Assembly: GCF_000738675.1 (NCBI RefSeq)
Contig: NZ_JPUX01000001.1
Coordinates: 248,001-312,000, forward strand
DNA from: Serratia nematodiphila DZ0503SBS1
Lineage (GTDB): Bacteria > Pseudomonadota > Gammaproteobacteria > Enterobacterales > Enterobacteriaceae
Direction of reading: 5' to 3'
Length of the DNA stretch: 64,000 bases
Shown here: positions 55,981-64,000 of the stretch, in pieces
How positions within the stretch are numbered: the first letter of the stretch is position 1
How the letters are laid out: each line of letters starts with the position of its first letter
Position numbers and translations under genes: made by a program
Notes under the pieces: model-generated
What the model saw: only the letters and a program-made list of their open reading frames with translations
Database searches by the model: none
Told to the model about the DNA's origin: nothing

Positions 55981-57378
55981 ATGATGAAAAGCTTATTACC
56001 TCGTTCCATGACCCTGGCGGCGCTGGCGCTGCTCTGTAGCCAGGCGCAGGCGGAAACGCTGCAAACCGGCAAGGACGTCGAAGCCCCCACCGCCAAATGG
56101 GAAGGGGTGGCGCTCGGCTTTGAGCCGCCGCAGCCCGGGCTGTTGGGGGATATGCTGGGGATCAGGCCGATCCTGGAGGATCACGGCTTCCACTATAATC
56201 TCGGCTACCTCAGCCAGCTGTCGTATAACGCCGGCGGCGGCTACAACCACGATAAACAGGCGTCGTATATCGACCAATTTTCGCTGACCTTCAGCCAGGA
56301 TCTGCAGGCGCTGACCGGCATTCCGGACGCGGCGATCGAAGGCAATATCGTCAACCGCAACCATGACAACAACCTGACCCGCGATCGGCTGCAGGATCCG
56401 CGCGTCGGCCTGACCGATCTGTCGCAGGAGAGCTTTGGCGGGCAGTCGATCACCCGGCTGGGCTGGTTGACCTTCAGCCGTTCCTTCCTCGATCGCCGGC
56501 TGCAATGGCGTATCGGCATGATGAACAAGGTGCAGGATTTCGATCAGATCATCCCCTGCGATTTTCAGACGCTGACGCTGTGCGGCGGCAAGTCCGCCAA
56601 CTCGTTGACCTGGTACAACTGGAACGTGCATTACTGGGGCACCACGCTGCAATACAAACTGACCGACGGCCTGACGCTCAAGGGCGGCGTGATGGAGCAG
56701 AACCCGAGCGCCCCCAGCCGCAGCCACGCCTGGAGCTGGTCCACCAAGGGCAGCAAAGGCTTTCTGCTGCCGATGGAACTGGAGCTGAAAACCCACGCCG
56801 TCAACCAGCTGCCGGGGGTGTATAACCTGGGCGTGCTGTTCACCAACGCGCGCCAGAGCGATCTTTATGAAGGGGTGTCCGGCGGGCCGGGCGCCAGCGA
56901 TCCGCAGGGCTATCGCAGCCACGATCGCACCTGGTTCCTGTATACCGGTTTCAACCAGCAGGTGACGCGCCATGCGGACGACGTCAACCGCGGTCTGAGC
57001 GTGTTTTACAGCCTGGGGCTGGGAGATCAGCGCAGCAACTACCTGCATTGGTCTACCTCGACCGGCATCCGCTATCGCGGGCTGTTCGATGCGCGGCCGG
57101 ACGACTGGCTGGGGCTCGGCGTCTCGGTGGTGAAGCTGAGTGACCGCTACAAAGACAATCAGCGTTATCTCAACCAGATGAGCGGCATCAGCGATTATCA
57201 CGATCCGAACTATCGGCCGGTGCCGGGCCACTCGGTGACGGCGGAGCTCTATTATCGCGTTAACGTCACGCCGTGGCTGCAGCTGCAGCCGGGCCTGCAA
57301 TACTGGCATCACCCCGCGGGCGTCAGCGAGACGCAGGACGCCTGGGTGACGGCGTTGAAAACGGTGGTGACCTTCTGA
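55981..57378 (+). CDS. Carbohydrate-selective porin (OprB family)
   Basis: 465 residues from ATG 55981 with GGAG upstream. Signal peptide (SMTLAALALLCSQAQA). Barrel sequence with alternating aromatic residues and OprB-type blocks (GFHYNLGYLSQLSYNAGGGY, LSVFYSLGLGDQ, TAELYYRVNVTPWLQLQPGL), ending TVVTF with terminal Phe for barrel assembly. It would let beta-glucosides cross the outer membrane and probably belongs to the same operon. Confidence 0.88.
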   Translation: MMKSLLPRSMTLAALALLCSQAQAETLQTGKDVEAPTAKWEGVALGFEPPQPGLLGDMLGIRPILEDHGFHYNLGYLSQLSYNAGGGYNHDKQASYIDQFSLTFSQDLQALTGIPDAAIEGNIVNRNHDNNLTRDRLQDPRVGLTDLSQESFGGQSITRLGWLTFSRSFLDRRLQWRIGMMNKVQDFDQIIPCDFQTLTLCGGKSANSLTWYNWNVHYWGTTLQYKLTDGLTLKGGVMEQNPSAPSRSHAWSWSTKGSKGFLLPMELELKTHAVNQLPGVYNLGVLFTNARQSDLYEGVSGGPGASDPQGYRSHDRTWFLYTGFNQQVTRHADDVNRGLSVFYSLGLGDQRSNYLHWSTSTGIRYRGLFDARPDDWLGLGVSVVKLSDRYKDNQRYLNQMSGISDYHDPNYRPVPGHSVTAELYYRVNVTPWLQLQPGLQYWHHPAGVSETQDAWVTALKTVVTF

Positions 57379-57978
57379 TCAGGCCGCGTCGCTCTCGCGG
57401 TAGCGCCGGCGGGCGTGCTCAAACCAGCTGGCCGGCACGTTGTGCGGTGGCTGCTGCAATCTGAGCAGCCCCTGTTCGACGATATGGCTGGCCTGGCGCC
57501 ACAGCGTCGGGTCGCCTTCGGTCAGCACTTCCAGCAGGCGCTGTTTCTCGATCAGATAGGTTTGGGCGAAGTGGCTGTCGTAGTCCAGCAGCGAGCGGGT
57601 GTTGTCGATCAGATCCGCCAGCTTGATGGTTTTGGCCTGCGGCGACGCGCCGGCGCTGTGGCGCCGATCGCGGTTTTTACGCTCGAAGCGGTTGCCGTCC
57701 TCGGCGCGGCTGACGTTGGTCAACATCCGCACCAGTTCCGCCACTTTTGGCCCAAAGTGGCTTTCGATATCGCCGAGGGTGGTGGGCGTATCTTCCACCG
57801 TGTCATGCAGCCAGGCGGCCGCCAGCATCTCTTCGGTGTGCGGCACGCTGCGCACCAGCTCCATCACCGCCTGTGGGTGGACGATGTACGGATCGTCGGT
57901 ATATTTGCGGCGCTGATCGATGGCCGCATGCGCCTTGGTGGCGTAGCGGCGCGCGCGTTCTGCAAGCGTATTCGTCAT
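57379..57978 (-). CDS. HD-domain phosphohydrolase (MESH1/SpoT-hydrolase-like)
   Basis: 199 residues from ATG 57978. HD motifs: [50 protein letters not shown] and [16 protein letters not shown]. This is the (p)ppGpp-hydrolase fold without a synthetase domain, as in MESH1-like enzymes that degrade ppGpp or other nucleotides. Divergent from ohrR with a short shared promoter region that carries an OhrR operator candidate. Confidence 0.83.
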   Translation of the reverse strand: MTNTLAERARRYATKAHAAIDQRRKYTDDPYIVHPQAVMELVRSVPHTEEMLAAAWLHDTVEDTPTTLGDIESHFGPKVAELVRMLTNVSRAEDGNRFERKNRDRRHSAGASPQAKTIKLADLIDNTRSLLDYDSHFAQTYLIEKQRLLEVLTEGDPTLWRQASHIVEQGLLRLQQPPHNVPASWFEHARRRYRESDAA

Positions 57979-58040
57979 TTCCTTTCCCTCCGAGCATCCT
58001 CTGCATGAAAAAAAGGTAGCATACCTCACAAGAAATAGCT

Positions 58041-58057
58041 TGCGATTACATCGTGCA
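58041..58057. promoter_or_regulatory. Candidate OhrR operator upstream of ohrR
   Basis: TGCGATTACATCGTGCA. Its reverse-orientation counterpart, differing at two positions, lies upstream of ohr. Located 18 bp before the ohrR start and in the divergent region with the HD gene. Confidence 0.7.
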
Positions 58058-58075
58058 CTATCTATATTCACAAGC

Positions 58076-58540
<465 letters not shown>

Positions 58541-58609
58541 TCCTCCAGCGCCGGACGCAAGAACGGCAGGGGTGGTCTACACTGGTTAATAAGCGTCAAA
58601 AATAAGTAG

Positions 58610-58626
58610 TGCGCGATTTAATCGCA
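58610..58626. promoter_or_regulatory. Candidate OhrR operator upstream of ohr
   Basis: TGCGCGATTTAATCGCA; reverse complement TGCGATTAAATCGCGCA matches the ohrR-proximal site at 15 of 17 positions. Lies 75 bp before the ohr start. Confidence 0.75.
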
Positions 58627-58700
58627 AAAGATAAATATGTGACCGGCTTTACCTCGTGGAAGCCGTAGTCATCTCGCCAACCAGCAAGAAGGAATGAACG

Positions 58701-59126
58701 ATGTCTATTGAGAAAGTGGTTTACCGCGCTCACGCCACCGCAACCGGCGGCCGCGACGGCCGTGCGACCTCCTCCGACGGCGTGTTGGACGTGAAACTGG
58801 GCGTGCCGAAAGAGATGGGCGGCGCCGGCGGCGAAGTCACCAACCCCGAACAGCTGTTCGCCGCCGGTTACTCGGCCTGCTTCCTCGGCGCGTTGAAGTT
58901 TGTCGCGGCGAAAGAAAAGGTCAAAATTCCGGCCGAAGCCAAGATCGACGGCACCGTCGGCATCGGTGAAATCCCGAATGGCTTCGGCATCGAAGTGCAG
59001 CTGGATATCTCGCTGCCGGGCATCGAGCGCAGCGTGGCGGAAGATCTGGTGAAAAAGGCGCATGTGGTGTGCCCATACTCCAACGCCACCCGTGGAAATA
59101 TCGATGTAACTCTGAACGTTAAGTAA
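58701..59126 (+). CDS. ohr: Ohr, organic hydroperoxide reductase
   Basis: 141 residues. OsmC/Ohr family: [17 protein letters not shown], catalytic Cys60 in [16 protein letters not shown] and Cys124 in [12 protein letters not shown]; both are needed to reduce organic and lipid peroxides using lipoylated proteins. Ribosome site AAGAAGGAA. Controlled by OhrR. Confidence 0.94.
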   Translation: MSIEKVVYRAHATATGGRDGRATSSDGVLDVKLGVPKEMGGAGGEVTNPEQLFAAGYSACFLGALKFVAAKEKVKIPAEAKIDGTVGIGEIPNGFGIEVQLDISLPGIERSVAEDLVKKAHVVCPYSNATRGNIDVTLNVK

Positions 59127-59146
59127 GATTTTTGCCGATATCTGGA

Positions 59147-59175
59147 AAAAATGGAGGGTTTATCCCTCCATTTTC
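59147..59175 (+). terminator. Rho-independent terminator after ohr
   Basis: AAAAATGGAGGG-TTTAT-CCCTCCATTTTC: eight-bp G/C-rich core extended by A-T pairs. Confidence 0.88.
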
Positions 59176-59351
59176 TTGCGTGCCCTGTCTGAAAACCGCT
59201 CAAAAAAACGGTAAATTTTGTCCGTTTTGTGAGAATTCTCTTGATTATTACCCGCAAAATAACGCTTATTGCCGGTTGGCTGAACCAGAAGCCGCAATCA
59301 GTGTCTGACTGAGTCAGAACCGCTACACCGTCCCCGGAGCCACCGCGTTAC

Positions 59352-61046
59352 ATGAACAAAGTTAAATCGCTATCACAGCAGAATTTATCGTTATTGTTAG
59401 CGATCTATATCGGCATCTTTCTAAACCTGTCCGTTTTTTATCGCCGTTTTGATTCGCTGGCGCACGGCATTCAGGGAATTAAGCTTATTTCGGCGGTGAC
59501 GGAAGTCATCGCTATCGTCCTGTTTACGTTCTTCATTATGCGGCTGGTATCGCTCGGCGGCCGGCTGTTTTATCGCATCGTCGCCTCGCTGCTGGTGTTG
59601 ATTTCGGTTGCCGCCAGCTACTACATGACGTTTTTCAACGTGGTGATCGGCTACGGCATCGTGGTGTCGGTGATGACCACCGATATCGATCTGTCGAAAG
59701 AGGTGGTTGGCCTGCACTTCGTGCTGTGGATGGTGGCGCTCAGCGCCTTGCCGCTGCTGCTGATCTGGAAAAACAACCTGCGCTATACCCTGATAGAACA
59801 GCTGAAAACCCCTGGTCATCGCATCAAGCCGCTGCTGGTATTGCTGGCGGTGGTGGCGCTGGTCTGGCTGCCGCTGCGCATGCTGGACGACGAGCAGAGC
59901 GTGCAAGAGAAGCTTTCCAACGTCGATTTGCCAAGCTACGGCGGCGTGGTGGCGCACTCGTATCTGCCGTCCAACTGGCTGTCGGCGCTGGGGCTGTTTG
60001 CTTACACCCGCTATGACGAAAGCCAGGATCAGAGCACGATGTTCGATCCGGGCAAACACTTCACCTACGTACCGCCGGCGGACATCGACGACACCTACGT
60101 GGTGTTCATCATCGGCGAGACCACGCGCTGGGATCACATGGGCATGCTGGGCTACGAGCGCGATACCACGCCGCGGCTGTCTAAAGAGAAGAATCTGGTG
60201 GCGTTCCGCGGCGAGTCGTGCGATACCGCCACCAAGCTGTCGCTGCGCTGCATGTTCGTGCGTGAAGGCGGCACCGAAGACAATCCGCAGCGCACGCTGA
60301 AAGAGCAGAACGTGTTCGCGGTGCTGAAGGATCTGGGCTTCTCTTCCGAGCTGTTCGCCATGCAGAGCGAGGTGTGGTTCTACAACAACACCGAGGTGAA
60401 CAACTATTCGTTCCGCGAGATGATCGCGTCCGAGAAGCGCAACGACGGCAAGGCGGTCGACGATATGCTGCTGGTGGACGAAATGAAGGAGTCGCTGGCG
60501 CGCTATCCGAAGGGCAAACACCTGGTGATCCTGCATACCAAAGGCTCGCACTACCTGTACTCGCAGCGTTATCCGCGCAGCTATGCGCGTTATCAGCCGG
60601 AGTGCATGGGGGTGGACGATTCCTGCACCAAGGCGCAGCTGATCAATGCGTTCGACAATACGGTGCTGTATACCGACAGCTTTATCGCCAATGTGATAGA
60701 CCAGGTGCGCGACAAGAAAGCTATCGTGTTCTATGCCGCCGATCACGGCGAATCGATCGGCGAGAATACGCACCTGCATGGCACGCCGCGCGAAATGGCG
60801 CCGCCGGAGCAATTCCGCGTGCCGATGATCGTGTGGGCGTCGGACAAGTTCCTCGAAAACCCGCAGCACCTCAGCGCCTTTGAGCAGCTGCAGGCGCAGC
60901 AGCGCATCGGCAAAACGCATCGCCACGTCGAGCTGTTTGACACCATCCTCGGCTGCCTCGGCTACACCTCTCCTGATGGCGGCATCGTGGATAAAAACAA
61001 CTGGTGCCATCTGCCGCAGGATAAAACGGCGCCTGCCCGCCTGTGA
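59352..61046 (+). CDS. eptB: EptB, Kdo2-lipid A phosphoethanolamine transferase
   Basis: 564 residues versus 563 in E. coli EptB. N-terminal five-TM domain (LSLLLAIYIGIFLNLSVFYR, SYYMTFFNVVIGYGI, SVMTTDIDLSKEVVGLHF) and periplasmic sulfatase-fold domain with metal site IIGETTRWDHMGMLGYER, nucleophile region SCDTATKLSLRCMFVREGG, and YAADHGESIGENTHLHGTPR. It adds phosphoethanolamine to the outer Kdo of LPS, lowering negative charge and changing sensitivity to cationic peptides. No linked regulator. Confidence 0.94.
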   Translation: MNKVKSLSQQNLSLLLAIYIGIFLNLSVFYRRFDSLAHGIQGIKLISAVTEVIAIVLFTFFIMRLVSLGGRLFYRIVASLLVLISVAASYYMTFFNVVIGYGIVVSVMTTDIDLSKEVVGLHFVLWMVALSALPLLLIWKNNLRYTLIEQLKTPGHRIKPLLVLLAVVALVWLPLRMLDDEQSVQEKLSNVDLPSYGGVVAHSYLPSNWLSALGLFAYTRYDESQDQSTMFDPGKHFTYVPPADIDDTYVVFIIGETTRWDHMGMLGYERDTTPRLSKEKNLVAFRGESCDTATKLSLRCMFVREGGTEDNPQRTLKEQNVFAVLKDLGFSSELFAMQSEVWFYNNTEVNNYSFREMIASEKRNDGKAVDDMLLVDEMKESLARYPKGKHLVILHTKGSHYLYSQRYPRSYARYQPECMGVDDSCTKAQLINAFDNTVLYTDSFIANVIDQVRDKKAIVFYAADHGESIGENTHLHGTPREMAPPEQFRVPMIVWASDKFLENPQHLSAFEQLQAQQRIGKTHRHVELFDTILGCLGYTSPDGGIVDKNNWCHLPQDKTAPARL

Positions 61047-61169
61047 TCCCTCTCGCCGGGTGCCTGCCTTGCGCACCCGGTAATTTCATCCAATACATTC
61101 TCTTCATCAATTATTCCGGTGTGCGCATACGGTATACTTGCGCACTTCCCCTGCTAACCGGAGATTTCC

Positions 61170-61760
61170 ATGACCCTGCGCGTGGCGTTTATCGACGATC
61201 ATGACATTGTGCGTTCGGGCTTTGTGCAACTGCTGTCGCTGGAGGCCGATATCCAGGTGGTGGGCGAGTTCAGCAGCGCGGCGCAGGCGCGCGCCGGCCT
61301 GCCGGGGCTGGAGGCGGAAATCTGCATTTGCGACATTTCGATGCCGGACGGCAGCGGGCTGGATCTGCTGGCGGACATTCCCTCCGGCATTCGCGTGGTG
61401 ATGCTGTCGATGCACGATAACCCGGCGCTGGTGGAAATGGCGCTGGAACGCGGCGCCAGCGGCTTTCTCTCCAAGCGCTGCAAGCCGGAAGATCTGATCA
61501 CCGCGGTGCGCACCGTCGCCGGCGGCGGCGTCTACCTGATGCCGGAAATCGCGCAGCAGCTGGCGCGGGTGAGGGTCGATCCGTTGACCCGCCGCGAGCG
61601 CGAGATCGCGCTATTGCTGGCGCAGGGCCAGGAGGTGCGTGAGATCGCCGCCGCCTTGGGGCTGTCGCCGAAAACGGTGCATGTGCACCGCGCCAACCTG
61701 TTCGCCAAGCTGGGCATCAACAACAACGTCGAACTGGCCAGACGGATGCTGAACCTGTGA
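61170..61760 (+). CDS. uhpA: UhpA response regulator
   Basis: 196 residues. Receiver domain with phospho-acceptor Asp55 in [12 protein letters not shown], acidic pair IDDHD near residue 9, and C-terminal LuxR HTH ([15 protein letters not shown], then [20 protein letters not shown]). Activates the hexose-phosphate transporter gene uhpT. Overlaps uhpB by 4 bp. Confidence 0.94.
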   Translation: MTLRVAFIDDHDIVRSGFVQLLSLEADIQVVGEFSSAAQARAGLPGLEAEICICDISMPDGSGLDLLADIPSGIRVVMLSMHDNPALVEMALERGASGFLSKRCKPEDLITAVRTVAGGGVYLMPEIAQQLARVRVDPLTRREREIALLLAQGQEVREIAAALGLSPKTVHVHRANLFAKLGINNNVELARRMLNL

Positions 61761-63301
61761 CGCAGCGCTTGATCACCCAGCTGGCGCTGTTTTTCATCTA
61801 CGCCGCCAGCGCGTTTTGCCTGTGGGGCATCGGCACCGCGTTGATCGACCCCCCCTGGCAGGCGCTGCTGCTGTTTCCGTTCGGCCTGCGCATGGGCATT
61901 TTGCTGCAGAGCCCGTACCGTTTCTGGCCGGGGATCCTGCTGGCTGACCTGCTGCTGATGGCGTTGCTGGCGGATCAGTTCGGCTACGGCCCGGCGCTGT
62001 GGGCGTCGGTGGCGGTGCTGGTGTTGACGGTGCTGCTCAGCCTGCTGGCCTCGCCGTGGCTGTTGCGCCATCAGCAGAGCGACAGCGAATGGCGCTGGCC
62101 GCTGTTGCAGGGCGCGGTGGTCGCCATCGCCGCCTTGCTGCAGGCGTTGGTCTGGCAGCTGGTGAGCGGCGAAGGCGCCCGCGCGCTGCTGCTCGGCCTG
62201 ACCGGCGGTTTCACCATCGCGCCAACCTGCCTGCTGTTGTGGCACTATCTGGCGCGCCAAATCTGGGTGCCGCTGGAGCCGGGGCTGATCCACAAGCCGG
62301 TGGAGCTGCGTCTGGGCCACCTGGCCAGCTATCTGTTGCTGTTTGCGTTCAGCATCTGGCTGCAGCAGCAGGTTAACGCCGCCGAGCTGCGCCGTTTCGC
62401 ACCGTTCTGCCTGGCGATCCCCATCGTGTTCATGTCTTATCGCTATGGCTGGCAGGGCGCGCTGTTGGCGACGCTGCTCAACGGCGTGGCGCTGATGGTC
62501 AACGAGCCGCCGCAGCCGGAGTCGCACCGCGATCTGCTGCTGTCGCTGCTGGCCCAAAGCCTGACCGGGCTGCTGCTGGGCGCCGGCATTCAGCGCCAGC
62601 GCGAACTGAATCAGCAACTGCGGCTGCGGCTGGCGGAGAATCGGCAGCTGGCGCGGGCGCTGGTGACGGCGGAGGAGCAAACCCGGCGCGAGGTGGCGCG
62701 CGAGCTGCACGATGAAGTGGGGCAGACCATCACCGTGATCCGCACTCAGGCCAGCATCGTCAAACGTCTGGCGCCGGAACCGGCGGTGATCGGCTGCGCC
62801 GACACCATCGATGCGCTGGCGCTGCGGGTCTACGACGGGGTGCACGATGTGCTGACCCAGCTGTGGCCGGCGGCGCTGAACAACCTGCCGCTGTCGGCGG
62901 CGGTGGCGGCGATGCTGCGGGAGTCGCTGCCGCAGGACGCGTCGCTGGTGAGCAGCATGCAGTGGCAGGTGCCCGACGAGCTGCTGGATGAAACGCTGAA
63001 AATCACGCTGTATCGGGTGTGTCAGGAAGGGGTGACCAATGTGTGCCGCCACGCCGGCGCCAGCCGCCTGGAGCTGGATGCGCGCCTGCAGCCGCGCAAA
63101 GGCGCCGCGCCGCAGATCGCCCTGACCATCCGCGACAACGGCGTGGGCTTCGATGCGGAAAACCATCAGCCGGGGTACGGCCTGCGCGGCATGCAGGAGC
63201 GCATCAGCGCCCTCGGCGGCAGCCTGCGGTTCACCGCTGAGCGGGGCGCCTGTTTGAGTGTGATCTTGCCCACAGTTTCACCGGCGCAAACGCAAAACTA
63301 G
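61757..63301 (+). CDS. uhpB: UhpB sensor kinase
   Basis: 514 residues. Eight or so N-terminal TM segments (MASE1-like), HisKA_3 box with the phospho-His in [17 protein letters not shown] near residue 318, and HATPase with [16 protein letters not shown] and DNGVGFD then [11 protein letters not shown]. It phosphorylates UhpA when UhpC senses external glucose-6-phosphate. Confidence 0.94.
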   Translation: MTQRLITQLALFFIYAASAFCLWGIGTALIDPPWQALLLFPFGLRMGILLQSPYRFWPGILLADLLLMALLADQFGYGPALWASVAVLVLTVLLSLLASPWLLRHQQSDSEWRWPLLQGAVVAIAALLQALVWQLVSGEGARALLLGLTGGFTIAPTCLLLWHYLARQIWVPLEPGLIHKPVELRLGHLASYLLLFAFSIWLQQQVNAAELRRFAPFCLAIPIVFMSYRYGWQGALLATLLNGVALMVNEPPQPESHRDLLLSLLAQSLTGLLLGAGIQRQRELNQQLRLRLAENRQLARALVTAEEQTRREVARELHDEVGQTITVIRTQASIVKRLAPEPAVIGCADTIDALALRVYDGVHDVLTQLWPAALNNLPLSAAVAAMLRESLPQDASLVSSMQWQVPDELLDETLKITLYRVCQEGVTNVCRHAGASRLELDARLQPRKGAAPQIALTIRDNGVGFDAENHQPGYGLRGMQERISALGGSLRFTAERGACLSVILPTVSPAQTQN

Positions 63302-63397
63302 GAAAAACTCCTAACCGCCTCGAGAATCCGGCGTAAGCCCCCTGCGCGCGCGAGGAGCATCATAGCGGCACTTTAATTCAATCCTCTGAGGTTCCAC

Positions 63398-64000
63398 ATG
63401 TGGTCTTTCCTTAAAAGCCGCCCGGATGCGCCGCAGGTCACCGATCAACGGCAGATCGACGCCAGCTACAAATACTGGCGCATTCAGCTGATGTGCACCA
63501 TGTACATCGGTTATGCCGCGTTTTACTTCACGCGCAAAAGCTTCAACTTCATCATGCCGGCGATGCTGAGCGATCTGGGCCTGACGATGTCCGACGTCGG
63601 CATCCTCGGCACGCTGTTCTACATCACCTACGGCTGCTCGAAATTCATTTCCGGCATGATCAGCGATCGCTCCAACCCGCGTTACTTTATGGGGCTGGGC
63701 CTGATCATGACCGGGGTGCTGAATATCTTCTTCGGTCTCAGCTCATCGTTGCTGATGCTGGGCACGCTGTGGATCCTCAACGCCTTCTTCCAGGGCTGGG
63801 GTTGGCCGCCGTGCTCCAAAATCCTCACCAGCTGGTATTCGCGCTCCGAGCGCGGCAGCTGGTGGGCGATCTGGAACACCTCGCACAACGTCGGCGGCGC
63901 GCTGATCCCGCTGTTGGTCGGCTTTATCTCGCTGCACTTCAGCTGGCGTTACGGCATGATCATTCCCGGCATCATCGGCGTGGTGCTCGGCCTGCTGATG
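63398..64000 (+). CDS. uhpC: UhpC glucose-6-phosphate sensor (5' part)
   Basis: 201 codons to the window end, from ATG 63398 with TGAGG upstream. MFS organophosphate family: IGYAAFYFTRKSFNFIMPAM, GTLFYITYGCSKFISGMISD, AFFQGWGWPPCSKILTSWYS, WAIWNTSHNVGGALIPLLVG. UhpC is a receptor that resembles the transporter UhpT; UhpC is favoured over UhpT because it directly follows uhpB. The 3' half and uhpT lie beyond the window. Confidence 0.92.
   Translation, partial: MWSFLKSRPDAPQVTDQRQIDASYKYWRIQLMCTMYIGYAAFYFTRKSFNFIMPAMLSDLGLTMSDVGILGTLFYITYGCSKFISGMISDRSNPRYFMGLGLIMTGVLNIFFGLSSSLLMLGTLWILNAFFQGWGWPPCSKILTSWYSRSERGSWWAIWNTSHNVGGALIPLLVGFISLHFSWRYGMIIPGIIGVVLGLLM

Noticed and set aside
63398..64000. 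Reading this gene as the transporter uhpT
   Set aside because: It directly follows uhpB and its N-terminal blocks match UhpC; uhpT normally lies after uhpC.

Overview
The window is a high-GC enterobacterial chromosome segment, most likely Serratia (marcescens-type). The close E. coli-like homologues (selB, mdfA, wecH, selC, nemA-type reductase, bglF/bglB, ohr/ohrR, eptB, uhpABC) are typical of a Serratia backbone. The species call is inferred from protein similarity by eye and was not computed.

Layout. (1) 1-12.4 kb is core or semi-core chromosome. It holds the 3' end of selB, a small toxin-antitoxin pair, a LysR/LysE pair, mdfA, wecH, an isochorismatase/GlxA-type regulator pair, a Tat-exported amidohydrolase, a LysR/CynX-type transporter pair and a secreted phytase-like esterase. 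(2) 12,468-12,562 is selC, the selenocysteine tRNA. Its last 20 bases plus one more recur as a direct repeat at 40,103-40,123, so everything between is a genomic island of about 27.6 kb integrated at selC. (3) Inside the island, 12.7-18.8 kb is a P4-type module: tyrosine integrase, AlpA regulator, Ash/Icd-like region with an internal terminator, small P4-type genes, and a primase-helicase with candidate origin repeats. Helper-exploitation genes (psu, sid, delta) are not seen. (4) 18.9-22.3 kb is a compact antiphage operon on the minus strand: a CD-NTase (bacterial cGAS-like), a stand-alone E2-like enzyme, a DEDDh exonuclease and a two-TM SAVED effector. This is a 'type II short' CBASS. A DUF3892-type gene lies just upstream. 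(5) 23-36 kb carries a LuxR-type regulator/lipoprotein/periplasmic FKBP operon, a MarT-FidL-like regulatory pair, and a chaperone-usher fimbrial operon of the Proteus Mrp (PMF) kind. The fimbrial operon ends in an MrpH-like adhesin with an intact zinc-ligand histidine pattern. A reverse-transcriptase remnant lies between the last subunit and the adhesin. (6) 36.5-40.1 kb is a graveyard of mobile elements: an intact IS100-like IS21-family element with target duplication, a decayed IS3-family orfB, and an internally deleted IS903-like element with perfect ends. (7) 40.3-64 kb is chromosome again: an orphan colicin E1-type immunity gene, a LysR-controlled EmrAB-TolC-like export operon with a siderophore-interacting protein, USP, an Mpo1-like protein, a nucleotidyltransferase, an old-yellow-enzyme reductase, a YdhP-like transporter, an epimerase, a BglG-type antiterminated beta-glucoside operon (RAT plus terminator, no bglG present), an HD hydrolase divergent from ohrR-ohr, eptB, and uhpA-uhpB-uhpC (cut by the window end).

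How the pieces work together. The P4-type module explains how the island integrates and perhaps replicates. CBASS is its defence cargo and the fimbria its colonisation cargo. The MarT/FidL-like pair is divergent from the fimbrial operon and is the obvious candidate regulator. The most striking items are the CBASS operon, whose cGAS ends in Gly-Glu and whose E2 has its candidate catalytic Cys at position 101 when started at the overlapping GTG; the unexplained LuxR-lipoprotein-FKBP operon; and the codon-aberrant adhesin next to a reverse-transcriptase fragment.
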